Assembly (NCBI GenBank): GCA_001708385.1
Contig: CP012388.1
Span: 1,178,001-1,242,000, forward strand
DNA from: Flavobacterium psychrophilum
Lineage (GTDB): Bacteria > Bacteroidota > Bacteroidia > Flavobacteriales > Flavobacteriaceae
DNA length: 64,000 nt
Direction of reading: 5' to 3'
The stretch's first letter is position 1; every line of letters starts with the position of its first letter. Position numbers and translations under genes: made by a program. The notes under the pieces were generated by a model, which searched no databases, was not told the DNA's origin, and was given only the letters and a program-made list of their open reading frames with translations. Of this stretch, positions 27,743 through 36,587 are shown piece after piece.

Positions 27743-27749
27743 AAGTTAA

Positions 27750-27768
27750 AGGCTCCTTATCGGAGCCT
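27750..27768. terminator. Hairpin between converging genes
   Basis: Stem AGGCTCC/GGAGCCT with a 5-nt loop between 27742 (plus) and 27775 (minus). The T-rich side lies on the minus strand, so it fits best as terminator of the 27775-28389 gene. Confidence 0.65.
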
Positions 27769-27774
27769 GTAGTA

Positions 27775-28389
27775 TTAATTTACTTTGGTTAAAATGTATT
27801 CACCAAATGGTATGCTATATTCAGTAAATTCTGGTTCAGCATCATCATACGTTATGTAGCCGGATATCGTCCTGAATTTTAATTTTAGTCGCTTGATTGC
27901 ACCATTATCTATTCTCTCAAAAATCATTTGTGGATCATATCCTGGAATTTCACGATTTGGTTGAGTAAAACCCACCAAGACTTTCCTGTCATTAGGTCCA
28001 CAATTTAAGCAATACGGCGAATTCGGCCCTGCAATAATATTACCGACAATATTATATTGATTCGCTTCCAGATTTAAATTCAGTTGAGGCAAAGTATTAA
28101 CTTTTATGTTGCCATTTTCAATATACATATACTCGCCCACAAGAATATCCTCATAAAAATCATATACTTCATCTATAAAATGTTGTTCAATCTTTTTTTG
28201 CAGTGTAATTGTTAATGAAGTTGAACCATTACTGTATTTCCATTCACCGATAAATCTATCTAGATCGTTGTACTTATCTTTATAATATGCGCCTTTAATT
28301 GCATATTCATCGTCATATAAAGACTTTACAGGTGATTGCGATCTGCATCCCCACAAGAAGAAAATCAATATCAAATACAGTTGCTTCAT
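27775..28389 (-). CDS. DUF6705-like lipoprotein
   Basis: 204 residues. Short lipoprotein signal with WGC (Cys15) at MKQLYLILIFFLWGC. The mature part contains YYKDKYNDLDRFIGEWKYSNG, LTITLQKK and ILVGEYMYIENG, a beta-rich small domain that I recognise as like the DUF6705 lipoproteins of Flavobacteria. A pair of cysteines (YCLNCGP) is notable. Function unknown. Confidence 0.7.
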   Translation of the reverse strand: MKQLYLILIFFLWGCRSQSPVKSLYDDEYAIKGAYYKDKYNDLDRFIGEWKYSNGSTSLTITLQKKIEQHFIDEVYDFYEDILVGEYMYIENGNIKVNTLPQLNLNLEANQYNIVGNIIAGPNSPYCLNCGPNDRKVLVGFTQPNREIPGYDPQMIFERIDNGAIKRLKLKFRTISGYITYDDAEPEFTEYSIPFGEYILTKVN

Positions 28390-28626
28390 ATTATCAATTA
28401 TACAATAGTAGTAACTTTTTCACAAAGTTGTTCACGGAAAAACATAAGTAATTACCTATAATTATAATTTTTAAGCATGAAACCAGGTAAACACTGGAAA
28501 AAGTTATTTGTTAAATTTTTAAATAATTGAAGTTAACATTTCCTGACCCCGTTTTATTACGGATAAAATTTAACGCATTTACTGTAACCAAACAGAATCA
28601 GAGAACTTTACAAAACTACACTAAAA

Positions 28627-28654
28627 TAAAAAAGCCCACGCAATGCGTGGGCTT
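28627..28654 (-). terminator. typA terminator
   Basis: Perfect inverted repeat AAGCCCACGCA/TGCGTGGGCTT; on the minus strand it is followed by a T run, so it ends typA transcription. Confidence 0.85.
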
Positions 28655-28679
28655 AGTGTATATAAAGTTTATTACTTTC

Positions 28680-28707
28680 TGACAACCATCAACCGACAAC
28701 TGTCAAC
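28680..28707. repeat. Four-unit heptamer array, same family as 362-438
   Basis: On the minus strand: GTTGACA, GTTGTCG, GTTGATG, GTTGTCA in 7-bp phase. An 18-bp stretch (28683-28700) is identical to 362-379. Confidence 0.75.
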
Positions 28708-28719
28708 TATTAATAGTAA

Positions 28720-30519
28720 TTATGCTATTTTAAAACGTTTCCTGTCAGTTTCAGTCAGGTAGATTTTACGTACACGTAGGCTTTTAGGCGTTACTTCTAC
28801 GTACTCATCTTTCTGAATGTACTCTAATGCTTCTTCAAGAGAGAAGATGATCGGAGGGATAATTCTCGCTTTTTCGTCATTTCCTGATGAACGTACGTTA
28901 GATTGTTTTTTCATCTTCGTTACGTTAACAACCATATCATCGCTACGGCTATTTTCACCAATAACCTGGCCTTCATAAATCTCGTCGTTAGCATTAACGA
29001 AGAATTTACCACGATCCTGTAATTTATCGATAGAGTAAGGAATAGCTTTTCCGTTCTCCATAGAGATTAATGAACCATTGTTACGTCCTGGAATCTCACC
29101 TTTGAAAGGTTCGTAACCAATGTAACGGTGTGACATGATCGCTTCTCCTGCAGTAGCTGTAAGCAACTGGTTTCTTAAACCGATAATTCCACGTGAAGGG
29201 ATGTTAAATTTAACGATCATACGCTCTCCTTTTGCTTCCATTGAAAGTAATTCACCTTTACGGATAGTTACAAATTCAACAGCACGGCCGGAAAGTGTTT
29301 CAGGTAAGTCGATAGTTAACTCCTCGATTGGTTCACATTTTTTACCATCAATTTCTTTGATGATAACCTGTGGCTGACCAATTTGTAATTCGTAACCTTC
29401 TCTTCTCATTGTCTCGATAAGAACTGATAAGTGAAGTACACCACGACCGAAAACCATGAATTTATCAGCAGAATCAGTTTCACCTAACTTCATCGCTAAG
29501 TTTTTCTCTAACTCTTTTGTTAAACGTTCCCTGATGTGACGTGACGTTACAAATTTACCTTCTTTACCAAAGAAAGGTGAATCGTTAATCGTGAACAACA
29601 TACTCATTGTTGGCTCATCGATAGCGATAGTTTGTAATGCTTCTGGGTTTTCAAAATCAGCGATAGTATCACCAATTTCAAAACCTTCTACACCAATAAT
29701 CGCACAAATATCTCCGGCAACTACTTCAAGTACTTTTTTACGGCCAAGACCTTCAAAAGTATGTAGTTCCTTAATTCTTGATTTCATTACTGTACCGTCT
29801 CTTTTTACAAGAGATATCGGCATGTTTTCTTTTAAAACACCTCTCTCTAAACGACCGATAGCGATACGTCCTGTAAACGCCGAAAAGTCAAGTGAAGTGA
29901 TAAGCATCTGAGGCGTACCTTCAGATACTTTTGGAGCAGGTACGTGTTCAAGTACCATGTCAAGAAGTGGCTCGATGTTTTCAGTCTGGTTTCTAAAGTC
30001 TGTAGACATCCAGTTGTTTTTAGCCGAACCGTATACAGTTGGGAAGTCTAGCTGCCACTCCTGTGCACCAAGTTCAAACATAAGGTCGAATACTTTTTCG
30101 TGTACTTCTTCCGGAGTACAGTTTTCTTTATCTACCTTATTAACAACAACACAAGGCTTAAGGCCAAGGTCGATAGCTTTTTGAAGCACGAAACGTGTTT
30201 GCGGCATTGGCCCTTCAAAGGCATCAACTAACAAAAGTACACCATCAGCCATGTTAAGCACACGCTCAACCTCACCACCGAAATCGGCGTGACCTGGGGT
30301 ATCTATAATGTTGATTTTGGTTCCTTTGTACTGTACCGAAACGTTCTTAGATGTAATTGTAATACCTCTTTCACGCTCCAGGTCGTTGTTGTCCAGGATA
30401 AGGTCGCCGGTATTCTCGTTTTCACGGAACAATTGGCAGTGATACATGATTTTGTCAACCAGTGTTGTTTTACCGTGGTCAACGTGGGCAATGATTGCAA
30501 TGTTTCTAATGGACTCCAT
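28720..30519 (-). CDS. typA: Translational GTPase TypA/BipA
   Basis: 599 residues. GTPase motifs: G1 [10 protein letters not shown] (11-20), G2 region ERGITI, G3 [13 protein letters not shown]4 NKVD, followed by the EF-Tu-like domain 2, the EF-G-like domain and the TypA-specific C-terminal domain ([18 protein letters not shown]). It binds the 70S ribosome and is implicated in ribosome assembly and stress adaptation. The start at 30519 is chosen because the -7 box at 30542-30549 would place transcription start downstream of the more distal ATG at 30552. Confidence 0.97.
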   Translation of the reverse strand: MESIRNIAIIAHVDHGKTTLVDKIMYHCQLFRENENTGDLILDNNDLERERGITITSKNVSVQYKGTKINIIDTPGHADFGGEVERVLNMADGVLLLVDAFEGPMPQTRFVLQKAIDLGLKPCVVVNKVDKENCTPEEVHEKVFDLMFELGAQEWQLDFPTVYGSAKNNWMSTDFRNQTENIEPLLDMVLEHVPAPKVSEGTPQMLITSLDFSAFTGRIAIGRLERGVLKENMPISLVKRDGTVMKSRIKELHTFEGLGRKKVLEVVAGDICAIIGVEGFEIGDTIADFENPEALQTIAIDEPTMSMLFTINDSPFFGKEGKFVTSRHIRERLTKELEKNLAMKLGETDSADKFMVFGRGVLHLSVLIETMRREGYELQIGQPQVIIKEIDGKKCEPIEELTIDLPETLSGRAVEFVTIRKGELLSMEAKGERMIVKFNIPSRGIIGLRNQLLTATAGEAIMSHRYIGYEPFKGEIPGRNNGSLISMENGKAIPYSIDKLQDRGKFFVNANDEIYEGQVIGENSRSDDMVVNVTKMKKQSNVRSSGNDEKARIIPPIIFSLEEALEYIQKDEYVEVTPKSLRVRKIYLTETDRKRFKIA

Positions 30520-30541
30520 TAATATATTTTTTTTGAAGGTG

Positions 30542-30549
30542 CAAAGGTA
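30542..30549 (-). promoter_or_regulatory. typA -7 box
   Basis: TACCTTTG on the minus strand matches TAnnTTTG, with start codon 22 bp further on. A TTG lies upstream at a shorter-than-usual spacing. It supports the 30519 start. Confidence 0.55.
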
Positions 30550-30552
30550 CAC

Positions 30553-30940
30553 ATTATTTTGACAAAAAAAACATTAGTTATGAGCAAGTTAGCTTTTATT
30601 CGTTTCAGATTTTCAGCTTGTTACGTCCATTATTTGCAAAATTAAAGCCCAACCCCTTTATACACGCTGTATAATGCGCTTTTAGAGTGACCAATTTCTT
30701 AAAACCGGTTACAAAAATTTAATGTGCATTTTTAACAAAATTTAATTTTTGGATATCACTTTTATTCAAAAATCAAACTGTAAAAAATCGAAAAAGCACA
30801 AAGTGCAACATTAATTACAACACCTTAAAATTCAACAGTATAGAAAACGCTAATTTTTAGCCAAAATGCACTTTTACAAGACACAAAGCGTAACATTGAA
30901 TTAAAATTATGACTACATTTGTTTAACGATTATTTAAAAA
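30553..30940. other. Divergent regulatory region, typA / carotenoid regulator
   Basis: 388 bp with no gene. Contains a GCACAAAGTGC palindrome (30796-30806), an imperfect direct repeat (30797-30817 and 30882-30903, starting CACAAAG and containing AACATT), and the regulator's own -7 box. The dense repeats suggest operators. Confidence 0.5.
30914..30921 (+). promoter_or_regulatory. -7 box of the MerR/B12 regulator, overlapped by TGTTTAAC
   Basis: TACATTTG followed directly by TTTAAC. TGTTTAAC (30920-30927) is the same 8-mer found in the crtI promoter at 31866-31873. Suggests autoregulation of the regulator. Confidence 0.5.
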
Positions 30941-31843
30941 ATGTCAAACAAAATAAAGAGCGTGTTTACTATTAAAGACCTTGAAAACCTTTCCGGTATT
31001 AAGGCACATACCATACGCATCTGGGAAAAGCGCTATGCTATACTGGCACCTATGCGTACCGACAGCAACATACGTTATTATGACATTCAAAGTTTACAGA
31101 AACTACTTAACGTAGCCACGTTAAACACTTTTGGCTATAAGATATCTACCATTGCAAAACTCGCTCCTGAGAAAATACCCGTATTGGTAAAGGAGATCAT
31201 CTCAAGTAAAAGCCTCACCAATCACGTTATAAGCAACTTTAAGCTGGCCATGATGAATTTCGACCTGGCTTTGTTCGCTACAACCTACACCAGCCTTTTG
31301 GCGGAAAAATCATTCAGAAGCATCTTCTACGATTTCTTTATGCCGCTTTTGGAAGAGATAGGCTACCTATGGCAAACAGGAACCATATCACCTGCGCATG
31401 AGCACTTTATAAGCGCACTTATTAAACAGAAAATTTCGGCTAATGTAGAAAAGCTGCAACTCCTCCCTCCTACTAAAACAGATCGCGTTTTTGTACTCTA
31501 TCTCCCTGAAGATGAAATACACGAGATCGGATTGCTTTTTGTAAATTACGAATTACTGCTTAATGGATACAAGACCATTTATATCGGCGAAAGCATGCCG
31601 CTTAACTACGTAAAAGACGTTAAGTCTTATTTCGACGATATTACATTCGTCACCTACATAACACAGCAGCCCACAATAGAAGACATCAACAAATATATAA
31701 GTAATGTTACGACAGATCTACTGGACGACAACAGTACCAAGCTTTATATATTTGGAAGGACCGCACAATATATTAAACCAATCATATTAAACGATAAGAT
31801 TACGATATTTGAGAGTCTCCCTTCGTTCTCTAAAACACTCTAA
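30941..31843 (+). CDS. MerR-family regulator with B12-binding domain (CarH/LitR-like photoreceptor)
   Basis: 300 residues. The N-terminal winged helix (FTIKDLENLSGIKAHTIRIWEKRY, about 9-32, then RYYD) is MerR type. Residues about 95-165 correspond to the CarH four-helix light-sensing bundle, with W144 and E154-H155 in the W-x9-EH arrangement that caps the upper ligand in CarH. Residues about 180-290 are a B12-binding fold with the E-x-H-x-x-G motif (E192, H194, G197). In CarH, adenosylcobalamin drives dark tetramer formation and light releases DNA. Placed upstream of crtI-crtB-crtZ, it should repress carotenoid genes in the dark; keeping both motifs argues for real cobalamin use. Not tested. 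Confidence 0.9.
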   Translation: MSNKIKSVFTIKDLENLSGIKAHTIRIWEKRYAILAPMRTDSNIRYYDIQSLQKLLNVATLNTFGYKISTIAKLAPEKIPVLVKEIISSKSLTNHVISNFKLAMMNFDLALFATTYTSLLAEKSFRSIFYDFFMPLLEEIGYLWQTGTISPAHEHFISALIKQKISANVEKLQLLPPTKTDRVFVLYLPEDEIHEIGLLFVNYELLLNGYKTIYIGESMPLNYVKDVKSYFDDITFVTYITQQPTIEDINKYISNVTTDLLDDNSTKLYIFGRTAQYIKPIILNDKITIFESLPSFSKTL

Positions 31844-31858
31844 TTAACATAAGTTTAG

Positions 31859-31894
31859 TTGTTTTTGTTTAACAATTTTCTATATTTGTTAAAC
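31859..31894 (+). promoter_or_regulatory. crtI promoter with paired candidate operators
   Basis: TTG (31859-31861), 19 bp, TATATTTG (31881-31888): full consensus spacing. TGTTTAAC (31866-31873) and TGTTAAAC (31887-31894) lie 21 bp apart, two helical turns, one between the boxes and one over the -7/start. They are likely binding sites for the upstream MerR/B12 regulator. Confidence 0.65.
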
Positions 31895-33382
31895 ATGAAA
31901 CAGAGAATTAATATATTAGGTAGCGGAATTTCCTCATTATCAGCAAGTTGTTACTTATCTCAACAAGGATACGACGTAACAATATACGAAAAAAATTCTA
32001 CCGTCGGAGGGCGTGCCCGCCAGTTAAAAAAAGATGGTTTTACTTTTGACATTGGTCCGACCTGGTATTGGATGCCCGATGTCTTTGAACGATTCTTTGC
32101 CGATTTTAATAAAAAACCATCTGATTACTACGAACTTACACGGCTTTCGCCTGCTTATAGCGTCTATTTTGATACGCTTGACTTTGTTACAATAGCTGAT
32201 AATCTGGATGTTATAGCAGAAACCTTTGAATCTATCGAGAATGGCAGCGGTGCTCAGTTAAGAGAGTTCATAGACGAAGCAAAAAGCAACTACGATATCG
32301 CTATAAAAGACCTGGTATATCGACCGGGAGAGTCTGTTTTTGAACTGGTTACTACTCAGACAATGGCAAAAGTAGGGCAGTTTTTTGGCAACATTTCTAA
32401 AGATATACGCAGGCGTTTTAAGAACAAAAGACTGGTATCTATACTGGAATTCCCTGTGCTGTTTTTGGGCGCAAAACCTTCAGACACACCATCTTTCTAT
32501 AGTTTTATGAACTTCGCCGACTTTGGTCTCGGCACATGGCATCCTAAAAACGGTATGTATAGTGTAGTTCTCGCTATGGAAAAACTGGCTAAAGAACTGG
32601 GTGTTAAAATAGTTACCGATGCCAATGTATCTAAAATAAATATAGAAAACGGCACAGCAAAATCAATGGTAGTGAATGGCCAAACTATTGAGGCTGATAT
32701 CATTGTAAGCGGCGCTGACTACCATCATACCGAAACATTACTTGATCCTGAGTACCGCAAGTATAGCGAGAAGTACTGGGACAAACGTACGTTTGCGCCA
32801 TCATCATTATTATTCTATGTAGGTTTCGATAAGAAAATCGCTAATACAGAGCATCATACACTATTTTTTGATACTGATTTTGATGTCCATGCGAAGGATA
32901 TTTACGACAACCCTAAATGGCCTGAAGAACCTTTGTTTTATGCGAGTTTCCCATCTAAAACCGATGCAGATGCAGCTCCTGAAGGCAAGGAAGCCGGAAT
33001 TTTCCTTATTCCGCTGGCACCGGGTATAGAGGACACGCCGCAACTACGTGATACCTACTTCGATAAGATAATAACACGTTTGGAAAAGCTGACGCAGCAG
33101 GATGTTAGAAAAAATATTATATTTAAGGAATCCTTTTGCCTTAATGATTTTGTAAAGGATTATAATTCATACAAAGGCAACGCCTACGGACTGGCTAATA
33201 CCCTGTTTCAGACTGCCTTTTTAAGACCCAAGCTAAAAAGCCCTAAGGTAAAGAACCTTTATTTTACGGGCCAGCTTACAGTACCCGGCCCAGGTGTTCC
33301 CCCTGCCCTTATATCAGGAAAACTCGTTGCCGGACTGATAGATAAACACAACCCCAAAGCAATGCCCTTAACCGTAAAGTAA
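31895..33382 (+). CDS. crtI: Phytoene desaturase CrtI
   Basis: 495 residues from the ATG at 31895. The promoter -7 box ends 6 bp before this codon, so an ATG 12 codons earlier (31859) cannot be used by that promoter. N-terminal FAD-binding motif ILGSGISSLSASCYLSQQG with EKN at the end of beta-2; CrtI-type C-terminal motif GQLTVPGPGVPPALISGKLVAG. It desaturates phytoene to lycopene (or related), the second committed step of carotenoid synthesis. Followed after 5 bp by crtB. The predicted message has almost no leader. Confidence 0.95.
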   Translation: MKQRINILGSGISSLSASCYLSQQGYDVTIYEKNSTVGGRARQLKKDGFTFDIGPTWYWMPDVFERFFADFNKKPSDYYELTRLSPAYSVYFDTLDFVTIADNLDVIAETFESIENGSGAQLREFIDEAKSNYDIAIKDLVYRPGESVFELVTTQTMAKVGQFFGNISKDIRRRFKNKRLVSILEFPVLFLGAKPSDTPSFYSFMNFADFGLGTWHPKNGMYSVVLAMEKLAKELGVKIVTDANVSKINIENGTAKSMVVNGQTIEADIIVSGADYHHTETLLDPEYRKYSEKYWDKRTFAPSSLLFYVGFDKKIANTEHHTLFFDTDFDVHAKDIYDNPKWPEEPLFYASFPSKTDADAAPEGKEAGIFLIPLAPGIEDTPQLRDTYFDKIITRLEKLTQQDVRKNIIFKESFCLNDFVKDYNSYKGNAYGLANTLFQTAFLRPKLKSPKVKNLYFTGQLTVPGPGVPPALISGKLVAGLIDKHNPKAMPLTVK

Positions 33383-33387
33383 ACCTT

Positions 33388-34227
33388 ATGAAAGCTATTT
33401 TCGATAAAATATCATTTGAGTGCAGCCGGAATGTAACCCGGGCTTACAGCACGTCGTTCTCCTCTGCCGTAAGGATGCTTGCCCCATCTATAAGGCAGGA
33501 CATTTACAATATTTACGGCTTTGTTAGGTTTGCCGATGAGATTGTGGATTCTTTTCACGACTACGATAAAGAACAGCTTTTTAACCTGTTCGAAGGCGAC
33601 CTTACCAATGCCCTACGCGATGGTATTAGCCTCAACCCCGTACTGAATTCTTTTCAGCATACTGCCAATCGTTACGCTATTGGCAACGACCTGATCAATG
33701 CTTTTATGAAAAGCATGAAACAGGATCTTATTAAGAAAGATTACAGCACTTTTGAAGAATATAACGAATACATTTACGGTAGTGCCGATGTAGTTGGCCT
33801 TATGTGCCTAAAGGTATTTGTAAATAAAGACGACGCGCGTTACGAAGAGCTTAAGCCCTTTGCTATGCGATTAGGCTCTGCCTTTCAGAAGGTTAACTTT
33901 TTGCGCGACTTAAAGGCCGATACAGAAGACCTTGAGCGCAATTACTTTCCGCTGCTGAACCTTACCGATATGGATGATGCTACCAAAGCCCATATTATCG
34001 CTGAGATAGAAGCCGACCTCGCAGAAGGATATAAAGGTATTGTACGCCTTCCGGCAGAAGCCAAATTTGGTGTATACACCGCTTATGTGTATTATAAGAA
34101 ACTACTCAAGAAGCTCAAGAACACCCCTCCGATGCAGATCAGGGCTACACGTATCCGCGTACCTGATTATGAAAAGTTTGGACTCCTGGCGAAATGCTAC
34201 CTTGATTACCGTTTAAACATCATTTAA
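33388..34227 (+). CDS. crtB: Phytoene synthase CrtB
   Basis: 279 residues, squalene/phytoene synthase family. First Asp-rich motif RFADEIVDSFHD (D50, D54) and second motif FLRDLKADTEDLERNYFP (D174, D178) bind the magnesium-diphosphate of two geranylgeranyl diphosphates. Makes phytoene, substrate of CrtI. Starts 5 bp after crtI and is followed by crtZ after 12 bp, so all three are one operon. Confidence 0.95.
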   Translation: MKAIFDKISFECSRNVTRAYSTSFSSAVRMLAPSIRQDIYNIYGFVRFADEIVDSFHDYDKEQLFNLFEGDLTNALRDGISLNPVLNSFQHTANRYAIGNDLINAFMKSMKQDLIKKDYSTFEEYNEYIYGSADVVGLMCLKVFVNKDDARYEELKPFAMRLGSAFQKVNFLRDLKADTEDLERNYFPLLNLTDMDDATKAHIIAEIEADLAEGYKGIVRLPAEAKFGVYTAYVYYKKLLKKLKNTPPMQIRATRIRVPDYEKFGLLAKCYLDYRLNII

Positions 34228-34239
34228 AAATTTATAGCT

Positions 34240-34686
34240 ATGTGGCTGCATATACTGGTTTTTGTACTTACCTTTTTTATAATGGAATTCATGGCCTGGT
34301 TTACCCATAAGTATGTCATGCACGGCTTTTTGTGGAGCCTGCATGCAGATCATCACCGCAAAGACCATGACTCATGGTTTGAGCGTAACGACACGTTTTT
34401 TATATTCTACGCCCTTGTAAGCATTGGCTTTTTCCTTTTATGGCAAAACGACATCCTTGAAATTGGCCTTGCCATTGGCCTTGGAATATTTGCGTACGGC
34501 CTTACCTATTTTCTTGTACACGATATCTTTATCCATCAGCGTTTTAAAATTTTCCGCAATGCCAACAGCCGTTACGGAAAAGCAGTGCGCCGCGCCCACA
34601 AAATGCACCACAAGCATATCAACAAAGAACATGGCGAATGTTTTGGAATGCTTTTGTTTCCGTGGAAGTACTGGAAGAAAAGCTAA
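34240..34686 (+). CDS. crtZ: Beta-carotene hydroxylase CrtZ
   Basis: 148-residue membrane protein of the fatty-acid hydroxylase superfamily. All histidine boxes for the di-iron site are visible: HKYVMH (23-28), HADHH (35-39), HDIFIHQ (94-100) and HKMHH (120-124). Converts beta-carotene to zeaxanthin. It implies that a lycopene cyclase exists elsewhere in the genome, since none is in this operon. Last gene of the crt operon. Confidence 0.95.
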   Translation: MWLHILVFVLTFFIMEFMAWFTHKYVMHGFLWSLHADHHRKDHDSWFERNDTFFIFYALVSIGFFLLWQNDILEIGLAIGLGIFAYGLTYFLVHDIFIHQRFKIFRNANSRYGKAVRRAHKMHHKHINKEHGECFGMLLFPWKYWKKS

Positions 34687-34704
34687 TAACCTATAATTTT
34701 ATAT

Positions 34705-34712
34705 TATCTTCG
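34705..34712 (+). promoter_or_regulatory. Weak -7-like box for the 34729 lipoprotein
   Basis: TATCTTCG, one base off the consensus, 17 bp before the start codon. Confidence 0.3.
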
Positions 34713-34728
34713 TAATAAATCATTTACG

Positions 34729-35169
34729 ATGAAATATATTTACATATCCCTGTTATTTTCAACCATCATAAGTTGTAAAAATGGCAACTCATCGCAAGAA
34801 TCGTCATCAAATTATAATGATGAAATTGGCAAAGAAGGAATGTATAACGATGGAACCTATTGCGCCGAAGTTTCTTACTATTATTCTGAAACAGGGACTA
34901 ATTCTACATATACTTTAGAAGTTGAAATTGAAAACAATGACCTCACTATAATTCATTGGCCCAACGGTGGCTGGCTAGACAGTTCACATTTCACACCAAT
35001 TAATATTTCTAATGGCGAAGCCATATTTACAAGTGATAAGGGTGCCGAATATACTGTTAGAATAATCGGTTCTAGCGGTGACTGCATAACCGATAATTAC
35101 ATTGATAATGATACGGAAGAAGAAAATCAAGAAGATGACGTTTATATCGAGGAAAATGAAGAGTATTAA
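34729..35169 (+). CDS. Small acidic lipoprotein, unknown function
   Basis: 146 residues, lipobox ISC (Cys16). Mature protein has a beta-rich middle (TYTLEVEIENNDLTIIHWPNGGW) and a strongly acidic tail (DNDTEEENQEDDVYIEENEEY). No recognised family. It lies downstream of crtZ with its own weak promoter-like box, so a link to carotenoids is not supported. Confidence 0.65.
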   Translation: MKYIYISLLFSTIISCKNGNSSQESSSNYNDEIGKEGMYNDGTYCAEVSYYYSETGTNSTYTLEVEIENNDLTIIHWPNGGWLDSSHFTPINISNGEAIFTSDKGAEYTVRIIGSSGDCITDNYIDNDTEEENQEDDVYIEENEEY

Positions 35170-35204
35170 AAAGTCTTAATTAAATATACGACTACATAAT
35201 TGTA

Positions 35205-35212
35205 TATATTTG
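35205..35212 (+). promoter_or_regulatory. Candidate -7 box for the 35277 gene
   Basis: TATATTTG matches TAnnTTTG exactly and implies a leader of about 60 nt before 35277. No TTG at standard distance. Confidence 0.45.
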
Positions 35213-35276
35213 TGTTTCAACCCTACTGTAACCAATGAGCCGCTATTCTCAACGGTTAATAAAATAAACACTACAA

Positions 35277-35975
35277 ATGAAACACGTAAAAACTACTCTT
35301 TTTGCCCTATTACTTGCTTCAACAGCTTCTTTTGCGCAAACTAAAGCTAAAAAAGCCAAACCTCAACCTCAGCAAACAGCGGCTGTAAAAATTGCTGTTC
35401 CTGCGTTTAACGATTTGTACAGTAAATATGTAAATGCTCTTGAAGAAGGAAATACAGGTATCGATTATCAGGAATTCAGGTTCAGCTATGTGTATAGCGA
35501 GCAATTTAAAGTAGCCAACGAGAAATCGCAGGAATATAACCGTCTTAAGAAACTGCTTAATGAGCAGATCGAAAAACGTAATAATGCCGAGATCATTAAA
35601 ACAGCAAGGCAAATGCTAAGCATTAATTATACCAGTCTACCCGCGCAGACTGCTTTATTTAATGCGTATTCTGAAACCGGAGACACAAAGAATGCTGCCA
35701 AATACAAAGCTATCCAGTCGGGGCTTTTACAATCTATCACCACCAAAGGCAATGGTTTGTCATGCGCTAACGGATGGCCGGTAATACAGGAAGAGGAAGA
35801 ATATTTTATATTGGAAAAGGTAGTAGGCACAGGTATTGTAACCTCTAACTTTTACAGGACTGATGGCATATGCAATGAATTTGTAACCAATACAGATGGG
35901 AAAAGCAAAAAGTACTACTTTGAAACGTCCCGCTTAGAAGATGGAAGAAAAATACTTACGCCTGTACAGGAGTAA
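35277..35975 (+). CDS. Exported DUF4919-like protein
   Basis: 232 residues. Signal peptide MKHVKTTLFALLLASTASFAQ, a lysine/proline/glutamine linker, then a helical region (YSKYVNALEEGNTGIDYQEFRFSYVYSEQF) characteristic of DUF4919, and a C-terminal beta part (YFILEKVVGTGIVTSNFYR). Function unknown. Ends at a strong terminator. Confidence 0.75.
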   Translation: MKHVKTTLFALLLASTASFAQTKAKKAKPQPQQTAAVKIAVPAFNDLYSKYVNALEEGNTGIDYQEFRFSYVYSEQFKVANEKSQEYNRLKKLLNEQIEKRNNAEIIKTARQMLSINYTSLPAQTALFNAYSETGDTKNAAKYKAIQSGLLQSITTKGNGLSCANGWPVIQEEEEYFILEKVVGTGIVTSNFYRTDGICNEFVTNTDGKSKKYYFETSRLEDGRKILTPVQE

Positions 35976-35993
35976 AAAAGCATATAAAACGCA

Positions 35994-36024
35994 AATCCCC
36001 GTCAGTTACCTGATGGGGATTTTT
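35994..36024 (+). terminator. Terminator of the 35277 gene
   Basis: Stem AAATCCCC with TCAG/CTGA inner pairs and TGGGGATTT, then a T run; the minus-strand DUF4252 gene ends nearby at 36046. Confidence 0.8.
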
Positions 36025-36045
36025 TATTTTATCTAACTCTGTTAT

Positions 36046-36582
36046 TTATTTCTGCATCAGGCTCATCAGCGGTTTAAGCTGTCCTGTATCCAGGTTTGAT
36101 TTTTGAAGAAGCCCTACCATTGTAAGTACATTTTGCGGAGTCATGTCTTCTCCCAAAACCCTTATCACTCCAAAACCGGTTTCTTTACGGTTTAAGAAAA
36201 CTACAAACTCTTCTATATGCTCGCCTTCGCCTTTTGTGCTGACAGACATTCCGCCTTCGCTGGTATTCACTTTCATAAGCTCTTCGTAGTTATCTGTTTT
36301 TAGCAGTTCTTTTACGTTAGCTTTTTCTTTATCAAATTCGGCTCCGTTTGCATCATTACTCTGAAAAACAAGCACATTTAGCTTTTTCATAGACTCAAGC
36401 GCTTTGGTTTCTTCAGCCGACAATTTCATTTTATCCGCTTTAATAAAGTTAGTGCCGAGATCGAGCGTTACAAAGTTTTTAGCTTCACCTTTTTCTACAA
36501 AATACTTCTGCAGTGATGGTTTTTGCTCACACGATACCAGGGTTAGCATCAATATCGCCAGTATATACAAATTGCGTTTCAT
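36046..36582 (-). CDS. DUF4252 lipoprotein
   Basis: 178 residues, lipobox VSC (Cys18). The mature domain has the DUF4252 features seen in its two upstream neighbours: FVTLDLGTNFIKAD, KKLNVLVFQS, a helical EELMKVNTSEGG and a C-terminal strand-helix. Last gene of the sigma-factor operon. DUF4252 function is not known; association with an ECF sigma factor suggests an envelope-stress-regulated product. Confidence 0.85.
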   Translation of the reverse strand: MKRNLYILAILMLTLVSCEQKPSLQKYFVEKGEAKNFVTLDLGTNFIKADKMKLSAEETKALESMKKLNVLVFQSNDANGAEFDKEKANVKELLKTDNYEELMKVNTSEGGMSVSTKGEGEHIEEFVVFLNRKETGFGVIRVLGEDMTPQNVLTMVGLLQKSNLDTGQLKPLMSLMQK

Positions 36583-36587
36583 AGTCT

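Larger units (their letters stand above)
28390..28719. other. Intergenic region between the 28389 gene and typA
   Basis: 330 bp; carries the typA terminator and a four-unit heptamer repeat array immediately downstream of typA. The remaining AT-rich sequence shows no gene. Confidence 0.6.
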
